Part shown: positions 21,048-32,488 of the stretch, one piece after another
How positions within the stretch are numbered: position 1 is the stretch's first letter
How the letters are laid out: every line of letters begins with the position of its first letter
From: Amorphophallus konjac
Taxonomy: Eukaryota > Streptophyta > Magnoliopsida > Alismatales > Araceae
Assembly: GCA_022559845.1 (NCBI GenBank)
Contig: JAHNEJ010001962.1
Span: 110,401 to 174,400, forward strand
Length of the DNA: 64,000 nucleotides
Direction of reading: 5' to 3'
Made by a program: the position numbers and the translations under genes
The notes under the pieces: generated by a model
Databases searched by the model: none
What the model was told of the DNA's origin: nothing
Seen by the model: only the letters and a program-made list of their open reading frames with translations

Positions 21048-22440
21048 TTTTATAGCTGAGAGGGGGAAGGAGAAGGAGAAGCGACTTCCTTTTCGAGTTT
21101 GTCCGGTTTCCATGTTTTACTCGATTCGATTGGGCGTGACAGGAGGCTGTTGGGAAGACTCCTTTCTCTGCTGTTTCATCTCATAAGGAGGGACAAGTTG
21201 CCTCTTGGGAGCCACAGGCGGCCTCTTGGAAGCGTCTCGGGTGCTGTCTGGAGAGGAGAGTTTTCTTTGATTCTATTTTTGTCAGTCCATTTGAAATTGG
21301 CCGCTACAATAAAAGAGTAATGTTTGGTGAATCTAGTGCATTAATTATATTTATCGATGTAATTAGTATAATATTTATTATTATTTAAAAAAATAATGAC
21401 TCCCACCTTACACTTGTTTGCTCTCACGTCACGTCATTAAAGGTGAGAGTCAAATAAAAATAAATTTATCTCCCTGTCATCCACCCACCGATAGATTTGA
21501 TTAGATTTAGTTTGAGTTAAAATTTAAAAAAAAATTGATTTTGAGTTCAAATCGAATTGTATTAAAAAAAATTGTATGATTTCATTTTAAAATTTAGAAA
21601 ATGAAATCGAACTGAATAACCTGAATTTAATGACATTTTTGTCAAATTAATATAAGTGTATATATAATTATAAATCCCAATTCTCAAGATCCAATCCCCA
21701 CCATCCTGGTGAGATTTCTAACTTTATGAAATAAGTTTCAAGCCACCTTCTATTTTACTGTAACTGAAATTCTTAATTTTTTTATGTAAAAATATTATAG
21801 AAGTTATTTTTACAGGTTATAACTTTTGATATTTTAATATTTATTTTATTTAATAGAAATACTTTTATCTTATCTTTCTCTACTCATTTTTTAATCTAAT
21901 ATAATTTTTAAAAGATAACATGAATATGGTTCAAATTGAAATAAAGTGAATAAAATTAAATTAATTCGATTTAATTTAATTTTAAAATAGTTTGATTTAA
22001 TTTGATTCAAGTTGAACTCATAATTCAATTCAATTCGATTTGAGAATTTTTTTAAAAAAAAAATCAAACCAAACTAAACAGTATTCACCCCTGCACCTCA
22101 TCCTGAGAAGGGAGGCCCCTGAGGGCTTTGCCGCAGACCAAAACAGCCCAATCGGGCGGCTTCTGGGCTATTACCGCAGTGCGTAGCCCGCAGAAAGCTG
22201 ATCCCACTAAATACGTCATTTGCTGCTGAAGCACGTTTCATGGGTGCATGTCGTTTATTTATTAGGGTTTGCTTGTTCTGTCATCTAATCAGGGGCTGTT
22301 TGTTTTGACATAAGATGTTATACGTAAAGAAGCCGTAAAATCATGTGTGTAGTCTATGTGACACGTGAAATATGATGTCTTACGACAGGTTGTGACATTT
22401 TACATCAAATCAAATGACTATTATAAGACGACGTATAGCT
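21048..22440. other. Unassigned AT-rich interval
   Basis: Mostly AT-rich DNA with poly-T and poly-A runs and no coding signal. The sequence around 22357-22390 (TATGTGACACGTGAAATATG) recurs in diverged form near 25039-25071, suggesting a small dispersed repeat. Confidence 0.5.
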
Positions 22441-22855
22441 TCTCTTTGGTATTGGTTTATCTCGGGGTTAGTTATAAGTTAATTTTGGGATAAATTTTTT
22501 TGTGCTTTGGTAAGTAGTTAGTGTTAGTCGGGTTAGGTTAAGGACTAACCTAAGGATATTCCTGAATTTTGAAATCCACGCCCAAGGGTGGGTTAACCTC
22601 TTACCTCAATAAATGCTCAATTAAATGTGTCTCTCTCTCTCATAATAAATGTTATTTCTCTCTCTCATTATTACTAGGTTAACCTATTATTTATCAAATC
22701 ATACTAGATTATAATTATGTTAGCCTACATTCTTACTCCCAGATTAACTACCCTCCTATCAAATCAAAAATGGATTAATTTTGAGCTACTTTAATCGGAT
22801 TGATTTAGTCCATCTTTAACTTAACTCCGTACCAACGCCACCCATAGAGATGTGA
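22441..22855. mobile_element. Possible MITE
   Basis: The left end (TCTCTTTGGTATTGGTTTAT) and the reverse complement of the right end (CTCTATGGGTGGCGTTGGTA) resemble each other imperfectly over about 30 bp. They enclose about 400 bp of AT-rich non-coding DNA with internal GGTTAACCT-like words. The size fits a miniature inverted-repeat element. Target duplications are not clear, so this is tentative. Confidence 0.3.
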
Positions 22856-23070
22856 TTTAAGGATTAATAGGCAATACTACATAGGGGGCGAGTTTGTTTG
22901 GGGTCAATTTCAACTGGAAATAACCTTTACTTTCACAAATTTCAGTTTAGTCAGAGCAAATCTGACATCTGATTGGATGCTCCGAAGTCGACATTACATA
23001 AATGGGCTCGATATGTATTTTGATTTTGAACTGAAAGTTTAAGGTGGACCTTTGTATGTGGGAGGGAAAT

Positions 23071-23072
<2 letters not shown>

Positions 23073-23133
<61 letters not shown>
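23073..23133. repeat. (TA)n microsatellite
   Basis: About 60 bp of uninterrupted TA dinucleotides, giving artefactual Ile-Tyr open frames on both strands. Confidence 0.97.
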
Positions 23134-23137
<4 letters not shown>

Positions 23138-25384
23138 CCGAAATTACTCCCATCTATTTTCTTTGATGTTCGGGCAAAGATAAAAGTGGTGTATAAGATT
23201 GGTTTTCTGACAAGCAGGCCCACCATATGGTGGAGCACACTCAAAGGTTGATATTGTCTGCCGTACTACTTGACTGACAGGATAACATGACGTGAATGAC
23301 AACCAAACATGTGAAAATCCAGTATGAAAAGCATCTAGCTGTGTTTGAAAATGATTTTAGAGGTGGATTATGACTTCAGAATTCCCACCTTTTATCTTAA
23401 ATGTGTCGTAGTCACGCCATAATCTGACATGCTGACAAAGGACGATTGCGGTCGAGAGAAATGATTTTAGAGGTGGATTATCCTGTTTTTGGTCCAGCGT
23501 TAACCCCATGATAATGAGATTTGGGCAGGTTATTTTGGGACGGATGGGAGTTATCTCAGGTTAAGCTAGCCAAGGTCCGAGCGAGTTCCGACCTGGACGT
23601 TGGAATAGAGTTAATGCCCCCAGGTTAACCCCTTATCCTTTTTCATTGAAATGTCTGGTTAGTTCAGATGAGCCTTCTTAATTTTTCATTTGAAAAAAAA
23701 AAAGATACCAACAACATTCAATATCTGAGAAAAGTACTATATAGGGACATGGGGCCTTACCACTCAAGGTTAACCCATGAACCACCGAATCAAAAACTGT
23801 CCGGGTTATCATGTCCTACAACTGATGAGCTAGAACCCCATAGATTTTTCTTCTTGGTTGGAATTGGAAAGAACGTAGGAGAGGAATTTTAAACTTTTCA
23901 ATCATTAGAATCTTTTATTTTTCAAAAGTTTTTTTAAATATCTCAACGTCCCATCAACTTTTATTTACGGTAGATTTCGAGGTTTAGAGAGAGATAAGGA
24001 GAAATAGAAGAGAAGTGAAAAATCTTCAAAAGCTACTTAAAATGTGCTTCTTCTCTCTCTAAAAGATTTTGAATTTTTTTTCCACCCTACATCCTTTCCA
24101 AACGCGTCCTAAGGCCCACTTTGTTAACCGGGTGAGGTCAACACATTCTACCCTAGAGAGTCGAATACGTTAACCGACCCAAATTAGACGAGTTATATGT
24201 GAGAGGAGCGGTGAGACTCGTGTGTCTCTCTCTCTCTCCCCTAATTTAACCCTACTATTCTGACCGTTTAACAAAGTGTAACTTATATAATTATTTGTAC
24301 ATTCCTTCCGAAACTTTCTTCTCGCCCACTCCCCCTTTTCTTTTCTCGAAAGGAGTACCCTCACAAAGAGTTGATATAGATAGATGGATAGATACAAAAT
24401 TCTAACCCGATGACCCATGAACGAAGAGATTCCACCGAGAGGGTGAATAGATCCAATAATCCGATTCATGGACAAAATGCACCCGACAATCCCCCACGAA
24501 AGAAAGAAAGAAAAACACCAGAAACGTGATAGGCGCCGAAGTCGCGGAGGTGCCATATATCAATTAAACAGCGATGCTTCATCCTCTGTTCTAGCCAAGT
24601 TAGCATCCTCTCTCACCTTACTTACTCGGGCACTTACTTCCCACAATCTTTTTTTTATTTCTTGTATACCGCCCGTGAGACTGGAATGCCTACTACTGTG
24701 ATATATATACCCCCACGGACGCAAGTTTTTCGAAGAATTAATATCTCCAATGTCACAATATGTTTCCGCTCACTGATGATAATGAGATGCATGATATGAC
24801 TTATCAAAGACTTGGGCCTCGGCAAACTTGAAAGAATAATTAGGATTACGTGTTGATTCTCTAACATTTGGGTTATTTGTTGGATGAGATATATATATAT
24901 ATATATATATACTCAGTCCCCTTTTTCAGGAGATTTTAAATGGGAATCAGTCAATTATTAATCCTAATTTTGGCGACTCCATCGACAGAGGACTTACGGT
25001 TTGAAGGAAGACATTAAAAAGAGATCATAATATATACGTATGTGACACATGAAATATAATATTTTACGACACTTTAGCGATGTTTCATTCATCACCCATG
25101 CATGAAACGATTTAAAAACTAATATAGAAAATAGGCTTCTTCTTGTAGACCCGCATCCCAGGAACAGCTTGCTTTCCCCACATTTTTCTAACAAGAAACA
25201 AGAGAGATTGGGGAGGATCGTTAAGAGGGGATACCATCATGTAAAACATGAGACCGATCTTTTTCTCGTTAATCTACCGGCGGGACTATACAACAGAAGA
25301 AGAAAAAAATGATTCTACGAATCACGATAACATTCGTCTCATAAGATGTCCCCGTCCATGATGACTTCCCCCAAAACAGGGGTA
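23134..25384. other. Intergenic DNA downstream of the HD-Zip gene
   Basis: No gene supported. Contents include a direct repeat of about 23 bp (AATGATTTTAGAGGTGGATT) at about 23348 and 23460, and an (AT)n run near 24888-24911. The AT-rich remainder would include the 3' UTR of the HD-Zip gene, which ends its coding part at 25385. I could not fix a polyadenylation site. Confidence 0.5.
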
Positions 25385-26698
25385 TCAGCTGACAGGGTAA
25401 GCCATCTTAGGGTAGCAAGCCTCCCTCAGCTTCAAGGGGGTGGCGAAGGTGCCGCCGACCTTCCTGCCGCCCATCTCCTTGGCGGCGGCCCGCTCGCAGG
25501 AGGGGCACATGCTCAGGGTGGTCGCCGGCAGGTGCAGGCGCAGGTGGGGGCCCGGCGCCTTCAAGGCCCTCAGCTGCTGGATCTCCCGGTGGAGCCGCCG
25601 GTTCTCCTCCGTCAGCGACTCGCAGCACCGCTTCATGTACTCGTACTCCACCTCCGTCTGCTTCAGCTTCGTCCTGCATGGCCGGGGCACCCGGGAGAAC
25701 ACAAGACAAGAAAGAGGGTGCAGTGCCTCTGTCAGTTCCTGAGACGAGCGAGAAAGGGTTGGATAACAACAGGGGGAGGAGAGGCTGGGGAATTGGGGAG
25801 GCGGCCGGGTGGCGTCTGAGAGGGCCACACACCGTGCTCGGCGGTTCTGGAACCAGACCTCCACCTGCCGCGGCCGGAGGTTGAGCTTCTTGGCTATGGC
25901 AAGCTTCTGCTTCTGAAGAACAGAGAGGGAGGAGCACAGAAGCAGCCAAGTTAGTCCTTGGGGCCGGGTACCCAGCTACAAGCGACAACTCTAACATGAA
26001 CAACTGTGTAGATTTGCACAGGGCAGGTGTATGCTTTAACAATGGCAAATCCAAGAATTAGCAAGGAATGGGAAGCTGCAGGTAGAAGAATAAGAAGAAG
26101 AAGCAGCAGCCTTTATTTCTTTGTTTGATTTGTTCTCTCGCATTGAGCTCACCGGGTTCAGGGTGGTCTGCTCCTTGAAGCTCTCCTCTAGGTAGCATGA
26201 CTGCTCCTTGGTGAGGCGCAGCTTCTTCCTCGGCGCCGGCCCGCCGACCCCGCCGCCCTCCTCGTCGCTGCACCTCCAGCCGCTGCGGGAGGTCGAGGAC
26301 GAAGGCCCCGCGTCGTTGTAACTGTCATGGTCGCCGGCCGCCTTTACCGGGCCATGTGCGCCTTCTCCGCTTTGTGTCGGCGCAGAGACTACCGCTGCCG
26401 TGGCCACGGCCGCCAGAGGACTGGAAGGTTCAGGCTGGTGTGTACTTCCTGGTCACAGAGAAAGAAGAGAGCTCAGAGATTTCCGACGGTACCGCTGCCA
26501 GAAGAACAGGACGGAGAAAGACCTACCCAGCTGATCAGTCGGCCATGAGAGGTTCAGCTCGAGCTGCAGGGGAGGGTGGTTGCCCTCCTTCGCCCACTCC
26601 CAGCCACCGCCGCTTCTCCTCAGACGCTGTTCTGAACGGGCGGACCTCTCACCCCTCAGCCTTGCCTCGCTCCTGCCGATGGATAGACCAAGGTCCAT
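25385..26698 (-). CDS. HD-Zip class II homeodomain-leucine zipper transcription factor
   Basis: A plant nuclear DNA-binding regulator. Four exons with consistent GT-AG introns and phases: 26527-26698, 26153-26448, 25833-25912 and 25385-25673, totalling 837 nt (278 aa plus stop). The homeodomain is about residues 130-184, from [10 protein letters not shown] through [16 protein letters not shown] to [11 protein letters not shown], with the intron at the usual site after TLNP. The leucine zipper follows (heptad positions about 196, 203, 210, 217: [15 protein letters not shown]). The redox-sensitive CPSCE motif of class II lies at about 239-243. An LQLELNL stretch (about 44-50) is an EAR-like LxLxL motif, in keeping with the repressor role known for this class. 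In other plants these proteins act in shade response, auxin signalling and leaf polarity; which applies here is not shown. The start is the first ATG, 70-odd bp from a TATA box. HAT-type orthology is not resolved. Confidence 0.93.
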
Positions 26699-26770
26699 CT
26701 GCTAGCTCTGCACACCGGGGCAGGGGGGCGGGGGGGCACGGGCGGCTCTGATAAGCTGCGGGTCTTCAAA

Positions 26771-26776
26771 TTTATA
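26771..26776 (-). promoter_or_regulatory. TATA box of the HD-Zip II gene
   Basis: Reads TATAAA on the minus strand (context CACTATAAATTTG), 73-80 bp upstream of the start codon at 26698. Transcription would begin roughly 30 bp downstream, leaving a short 5' leader. It is preceded by the GA/CT tract at 26820-26871. Confidence 0.65.
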
Positions 26777-26818
26777 GTGGCAAAGAGATAACAGGCGGAT
26801 GGCTAAATAGTCTAATTA

Positions 26819-26819
<1 letters not shown>

Positions 26820-26871
<52 letters not shown>
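26820..26871. repeat. (GA)n tract in the HD-Zip promoter
   Basis: About 50 bp of GA repeats (CT on the gene's sense strand), some 45 bp upstream of the TATA box. Long CT/GA tracts in plant promoters are known binding sites for GAGA-binding (BBR/BPC) proteins. Here it could equally be a neutral microsatellite. Confidence 0.9.
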
Positions 26872-26876
<5 letters not shown>

Positions 26877-27109
26877 TGGGTGTGAGGAGAGGCCATGGGC
26901 TTTGACATGAAAGGTTAAAGAGGAGGCTGTCATGTGGGGGAGAGGGGGTGGAGGAGGCAGGGAGGGGGGTGGCATGGTGGGAGAAGGAAAGTGAAGAGAA
27001 AATTCCCCAACTTGTCTTCATCAGCTGGTGTCCTCCACATTCCTACAAGAGAGTGGAGGTGGCGGCATTGATTGCTCTCGAACCCCTTCATCCCCAATTA
27101 TTTGCCGCC

Positions 27110-27260
27110 CTGTCCACCGGAACTACTGCACATCTCCCTTCTCTCTCACACATCCCTCGTCTCATCTCTCTCTCTCTCTCTCTGGCCCCGTCCACCGGAA
27201 CTACTGCCCCATCTCCCTTCTCTCTCACACATCCCTCATCTCTCTCTCTCTCTCTCAAAC
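27110..27260. repeat. Two-copy 78-bp tandem duplication in the HD-Zip upstream region
   Basis: The block beginning TGTCCACCGGAACTACTG at 27111 is repeated from 27189 with few changes. Each copy ends in a CT-rich run. It is upstream of the HD-Zip gene and close to the left end of the copia/CACTA nest. Confidence 0.8.
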
Positions 27261-27316
27261 ACACACACACTTATGGGTCTTCTCTCTCTCTCTTCTCTAG
27301 CACACAACATATATGC

Positions 27317-27366
27317 TGTGACTCCCCTTCCCAGTCACATCTTGGCGCTGTGAGAAATAGTCTGTA
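27317..27366 (+). repeat. Copia 5' LTR, first fragment
   Basis: These 50 bases (CCTTCCCAGTCACATC...AGTCTGTA) align with 56381-56430 in the copia 3' LTR (CCTTCCCAGCTGCATC...AGTCTAAA). The homology then continues across the CACTA transposon at 48700 with GGACTTAGGTTCCAA against GGACTCAGATTCCAA. The CACTA therefore landed inside this LTR. Confidence 0.8.
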
Positions 27367-27399
27367 CACTACTCCAAGAAAATACACAACTAACGTCAA

Positions 27400-27965
27400 A
27401 TTTTTGCGATGAATTATTTCGTTGCAAACTAACGATGGATCAGTGACGTATCACGTATCCGTCGGTATATTGACAAGATAAAATTTGAGATAGATTAGAG
27501 ACATACTTACACCGGACTATTACGTCGTAAAAATAAAGTTATATCACCAAATTAATAAAACACTTTAGACACTGACTCACGGCTTAATAGATTCGCCATT
27601 AAATAATAAAAAAATATTAGTCACATACGACGAAAATATTTCCGTCGCTAAATAATAAAGAAATATTAGTCACGGTGAAACTTTTCTGTCACAAAAAATA
27701 AATTTATTCCACTAAACTAATAAAATAATATTTACTTTAGAGATCGACTTGCGACTGATTAGATCCATCGCTATATAATAAAGAAACATTAGTGACGGAC
27801 CCACTACGGAAAATATACATCACAAATTTTCCTCTATTACATGAAACTAATTAAATTTTTAATTATTTTAGAGATGGGTTTGCGGGAGATTGGCGAGGGA
27901 TTTATTCCTCGCCAAAGTTTTAGCGACAGATTTGTGACGGTTTAACGATCGAAGGAAAATTTCAA
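27400..27965. repeat. Left subterminal repeats of the CACTA element
   Basis: Diverged short motifs such as GATTAGATCCATCGCTA, AATAATAAAGAAATATTAGTCAC and TTTGTGACGG recur in both orientations. In CACTA elements such subterminal motifs bind the accessory transposase protein. The spacing is irregular and the copies are degraded. Confidence 0.65.
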
Positions 27966-27969
27966 ATTC

Positions 27970-28705
27970 TATTTTATATAGATCGAGAGTAAATCCAACG
28001 ATACAGTCTTCGTCAAATTTAAATCCAACGGTCAGATTAGATCGAGAGTAAATCGAATTGTCGAATCTTGATCAGATTTCGATCGGGACCAACTTCAACG
28101 GTAAGATTGATTTAGATCGAGAGTAAATCTAATAATCAGATCTTCATCAAACAACTTGAATCTTACCGTCAGATTTAGATCAAGAGTAAATTTAATGGTC
28201 ATACTTTAATCGAACTTAAATCCAACGATCAGATTTCGTTCAAAACTAAATTCAATGGTCGAATCTTGATAAGATTTTAATCGGGAGTAAATCTAATAGT
28301 CGGATCTTAATCAAACTTAAATCCAATAGTTAGATCTCAAACGTAAATCTAACAAACAGATCTTCGATCGAAAGTAAATCTAATGGTCGAATCTTGATCA
28401 TACTTAAATCTAATAGTCTGATTTTTAATCGGTAAAAAATTCAACGATTGGATCTTGATCTAACTTAAATCTAACGATCAGATTTTCGATCGGGAGTAAA
28501 TCCAATGGTCAGATCTGAATGAAACTTAAATCAAATAGTCAAATTTTGATTCGGAGTAAATCCAACAGTTGAATGTTGATCAAGTTTAAATCTAATGGCT
28601 AGATTTTTGATCGGGAGATAATCCAACACTCGGATTCTGATCAAACTTAAAACCTACGGTCACATATTGCTCGAGAGTAAATCTAACGATCGGATCTTCG
28701 CAATA
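27970..28705. repeat. Degenerate ~60-bp dimeric tandem array in the CACTA left arm
   Basis: Two alternating half-units of about 30 bp, one like GATCGGGAGTAAATCTAATG and the other like GATCAAACTTAAATCTAATA, repeat for over 700 bp with heavy divergence. Starts of GATCGAGAGTAAAT at 27981, about 28040 and about 28114 illustrate the roughly 60-bp period and its irregularity. Confidence 0.75.
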
Positions 28706-29340
28706 TTGAGTTGGGTATTATAACATTGTTAACAAAAAATGTAATAAAATACAATATAATCAATATTTGAAAAATATTTCCTTGAAGATCAATGTAAATA
28801 TTTGGATCTAGAAGTCCAAAGAATGCGACCTTGCCATTTTTGTTTACTTTGTTAATCTTTAAGGCACATTTATTTCTATAACAACTAGTATTCTAATAAT
28901 TATAAAAAATATTATAATATTGTCTAAGTAGTAATAACTAATTGCATACTATTGTGCATTCTTGTTAGTTTTATTTATTTAATATGTTTTAAACCATATA
29001 TATTATTGTAATAATACAAGTGCAAATTTTAGAAAAATCACATTTTTGTTTATTTTGTTATTTTATAATACACATAAACTATTAATTTTTAATAATAAAT
29101 TTAAACTATAATTTAAATTATTATTATATTAATTTCAAACTAGTATTAACAAAGTTTACTCTATTTAAATTTACGAAAATAAAATACTAAAATATTTATA
29201 TATACGAATTTAGTGACAGATATGAGACTAATAAAAATCCCTCGCTAATTGAAATTATTTGACACGTAAAAAAAAATACGAGGGATTTACATGGGATTTG
29301 TGACGAACTATTCGCAAAATTTCTAAGCTTCCCCCCTTGA
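28706..29340. other. AT-rich interior of the CACTA element
   Basis: No gene seen. Very AT-rich, ending in words similar to the subterminal repeats (AGTGACAGATATGAG, TTGTGACGAACTATTC at 29210-29320), then a (CT)n run at 29342-29369. Confidence 0.5.
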
Positions 29341-29589
29341 CCCTCTCTCTCTCTCTCTCTCTCTCTCTCATCGCTAGCGATTCCCCACCATGCACAGTGC
29401 CCCGTCACTGCCAATGAGGGTCTGCTATGTAGACGTACTCCTCTACTTTGTTGCCATCGCAGGCGTCGTGCTCTCCCCATCTAGCATCGCCCCACCGTGC
29501 CCTGCCACCGCCAACGCTAGTCTGACTACCATTATGCCCCACTCTGCCATCGCCGAATTTGTTACTCTATAAGTAGATTCTCTCTCTCT

Positions 29590-30109
29590 CTTACAGGGGG
29601 TGGGAGAGGGGAGTGAGGTTCCTCAAAGTGGTCGAGGGGGGGTTTGCTGTTGGGGGTTTTGCCTATTTGTGTGTGTGAGAGAGTGAGAGATAGAGAGGAG
29701 GGGGTGCACCCCTTGTGGGGGGTCCCATTGGGGATGGGAGGTCTGATAGGGTGGGGGGGTTCGATTGGGGAGGGGGGGTCCGACAGGGTGTGGGGGGGTT
29801 TCGGCTGGGTGGGGGGTCCAGTAGGGTGAGGGGTTCAGCTAGGGAGGGGGGGTACGACAGGGTTGGGGGTCCAACATGGTGTGTGTGTGGGGGGGGGGGT
29901 TCGATTGGGGAGGGGGGGTCCGACAGGGTGGAAGGGTCCGACAGGGTGTGGGGGGGTTTCGGCTGGGTGGGGGGTCCAGTAGGGTGAGGGGTTTAGCTAG
30001 GGAGGGGGGGTACGACAGGGTTGGGGGTCCAACATGGTGTGTGGGGGGGGGGGGGGGGTTCTAGCTACGTAGGGGGGGTTGGCTGGGGAGGGGGGTCCAA
30101 CAGGGAGGG
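29590..30109. repeat. G-rich tandem array inside the CACTA, segment 1
   Basis: Irregular repeats of about 20 bp of the type GGGGGGTCCGACAGGGTG and GGGGGTTCGATTGGGGA, with G runs of 4-13 bases on the plus strand. A larger block (from GGTTTCGGCTGGGTGGG) is itself duplicated around 29800 and 29960. The array is interrupted at 30110 by gypsy element 2 and resumes at 39568, 43141 and 45475. Confidence 0.85.
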
Positions 30110-32421
30110 TGTAACGACCCGAGAATCCGATTATCGGAAAGGCTCGATAACCCGAGACTCGGACCGCCACCCACGAGCCCGAAGACTCGGAAGGGTTAAA
30201 AGGATGGTGTGGAAGCTACACAAGTATCGTAAGTAATTGCAGAAATTAAACAGTTATAATATTAAGCAGGAAATAAATTAACAATTTACATGGTCCACGA
30301 TAAAATAACAACAATAGTAACAGTAGTCCATGACTAGTACAGTGACAAGAAAGAAAAGTACAGCTACACGGGGCATACCCCGGCTCTAACCTCTGGCACT
30401 ACCTCTGGGCACCCGCAACACGCTGCACTCCTGACGCGCTCCCCGAAGGTGGCGCCTCACCTGAAACACGGAGAAAACACGCAGGGAATGAGTCTCGGAA
30501 CAAGACTCAGTAGGGATCACTCGAACCCTACCTCGTAAAACGAGAAATCACTACACTAGCGGTAGAAAAGTACCTCGAAAGGGAAAGCCCTGCACTCTAC
30601 AAGACAAGACCCTACGGCACGCAAACCGACACACGTGCCACGGTAAGAAGAACAAAGCTCAAAGGTCGAACCGGTAAAACCCGAAGGTCGGAAACACTCG
30701 ACTGACAGTCTGTCACTCCGTACTCGACAGGAGTACCACCCACTAGAAGCACAGCCGGTAGCGTCCCCTGACGTCTTACACCGCACTGCAGGTGAACCGC
30801 CTGACGTGGTAGGTCCTACCCGAGGCGCAGACACCGTACAAGTAACCACAAACAAGTGACTAGCTGGGGTCACGCCCGTCGACGTGGGTCCAACCGCCCC
30901 CAACCACGTGTGCACACACAGACCACGCGTCCCTGGTCTGGCCCTCTGACCGGTTTTCCCCTCAGCCGGACTCTGGCTGCAAGACGTGGGGCCCAACGGT
31001 AACCGGTCCACAAACCGTCTCTAAAGGTCGGCCCGTACACCACTCCCTGGTGCGACCAACACCTCGCACTGGTGGGCTACGACTAGTGGAGGGTCACTGA
31101 AGGAGTAGACTCTCAAGACAACGGAAAATAACGTCCGAACCTGACGAAGTACGGGGGCCGTCCCACGTACCAGCACCATCGCACGGTGACCACGGTCGGA
31201 GAAGAAACGGACGCACCGCCCATGGCCAAACACATGACCCAAAAAGGAACACCAGACGAAAGGACAGATCGCGCTAGGGACCCCTAGCGCGACAGGGAAG
31301 AACGCGTTAGGACCCCCTAGCGCGACAGGGAAGATCGCGCTAGGGCCTCCTAGCGCGACAAGACATGTCGCGCTAGGGACCCCTAGCGCGACAAGGCAGA
31401 TTGCGCTAGGGACCCCTAGCGCGACCAGAACCGCCCTACTGTTCATCTTCTCCGATGAATGCGCCCTATCGGGGCAGCGCGACCATCAAGAACGCGCTAC
31501 TGGAGTATAGCGCGTTCTTAGTCCGCGCCCGAAAAACGGCGGAAACGCCCAAAAACTCCAACCACGCCCCCATGCCTCCACCGGAGAGGGGGAAAATAAG
31601 GGGAATGACCCCTAAGGACCCCTAGCATGCTTCTAAGCCACCAAAACATGAAATAGCGGGCAAAAACCATAGATCGGGCGAGCTCTCCCCAAATCATGGA
31701 AAACCCCAAACCCGCTCAAACAAGCCTCTCTCGGCCTCCCCGCGGCCTACAAATCACGAAAACGAATGGCAAGAGGCTAAGGAACGTCACCCTACCTCAA
31801 TGGAGCAAATGCTCCGCCGAATCACCCGCGAATCGCGAAGAACGCTTTTAGAAACCTCGCCTCCCCACGCTTCCCACGCTTGTCGAACGCCCACGAGCTC
31901 GCCTCGCCGCCACCCACGCGTCCGTGCCGTCGCCCTGCCGCCGTCCACAGCCGGGGAGGGGCTCACCGCGTCCGAATGGGAGAGAGAGGGAGAGAGGAGG
32001 GCGGCCACGGTTGGGGAAGGAAGGAGGAAGAAGAAGAAGAAAGAGAAAGGAGAAAAGAAAAAAGAAAAGAAATGGGATTATATAGAAAATCTGATTTTTC
32101 AGAAAAATATCAAAAAATAGAAAAATACATTTCCGGAATCCTCGGAACGCACCGATCGCAACGGTACCACTCGTGCCTGGGGGAATCGCCCGGTTCGCCC
32201 GCAGCGAGCTTCCGAAGAAAAGTCGAAACACACACCGGGAATCGGAAAACACACACGGAAAAGCCGCGGAACGCCTCCGGGCCTCTGAAATGACTCCGGA
32301 TCACACCGATCCGAACACGAAAGATGTCCGAAACGAAATTTTGGACACAACAGAGCCAAACGCTCCAAAAACCAGATCCGGGACCCACGAAGAAATGACC
32401 CGAAAGGTCCGGGATATTACA
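30110..32421 (-). repeat. 3' LTR of gypsy element 2
   Basis: Plus-strand ends TGTAACGACCCGAG and GGGATATTACA. About 75 bp longer than its partner, partly because its palindrome array has one more unit. A TATATAA on the minus strand lies at 32078-32084. Confidence 0.94.
31268..31424. repeat. Tandem palindrome array, 3' LTR of element 2 (five units)
   Basis: Five CGCGCTAGGG/CCCTAGCGCG hairpin units of about 31 bp, against four in the partner LTR at 38455-38580 and six in each LTR of element 1. Confidence 0.85.
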
Positions 32422-32434
32422 GCCCTCCCCCCTT
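32422..32434 (-). other. Polypurine tract of element 2
   Basis: AAGGGGGGAGGGC on the minus strand, abutting the 3' LTR and identical to that of element 1. Confidence 0.85.
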
Positions 32435-32488
32435 AAGGAATTTCGTCCTCGAAATTGAGAACAACCAAAAGGGAAAGAAGAGGAAGAC

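Noticed and set aside
22947..23251. Open frames of Ile-Tyr repeats
   Set aside because: Translation of a (TA)n microsatellite.
25346..25819. Plus-strand frame over the HD-Zip gene
   Set aside because: Antisense to exon 4 and intron 3 of a gene with a clear homeodomain; its residues mirror GC-rich codons.
28060..28400. miR172-like words (GAATCTTGATCA)
   Set aside because: They are recurrent units of the degenerate tandem array in the CACTA arm, with no precursor hairpin.
29390..29572. 60-codon frame beginning MHSAPSLPMRVCYV
   Set aside because: Short, inside the CACTA element beside CT repeats, with no known motif; a captured gene fragment is possible but unsupported.
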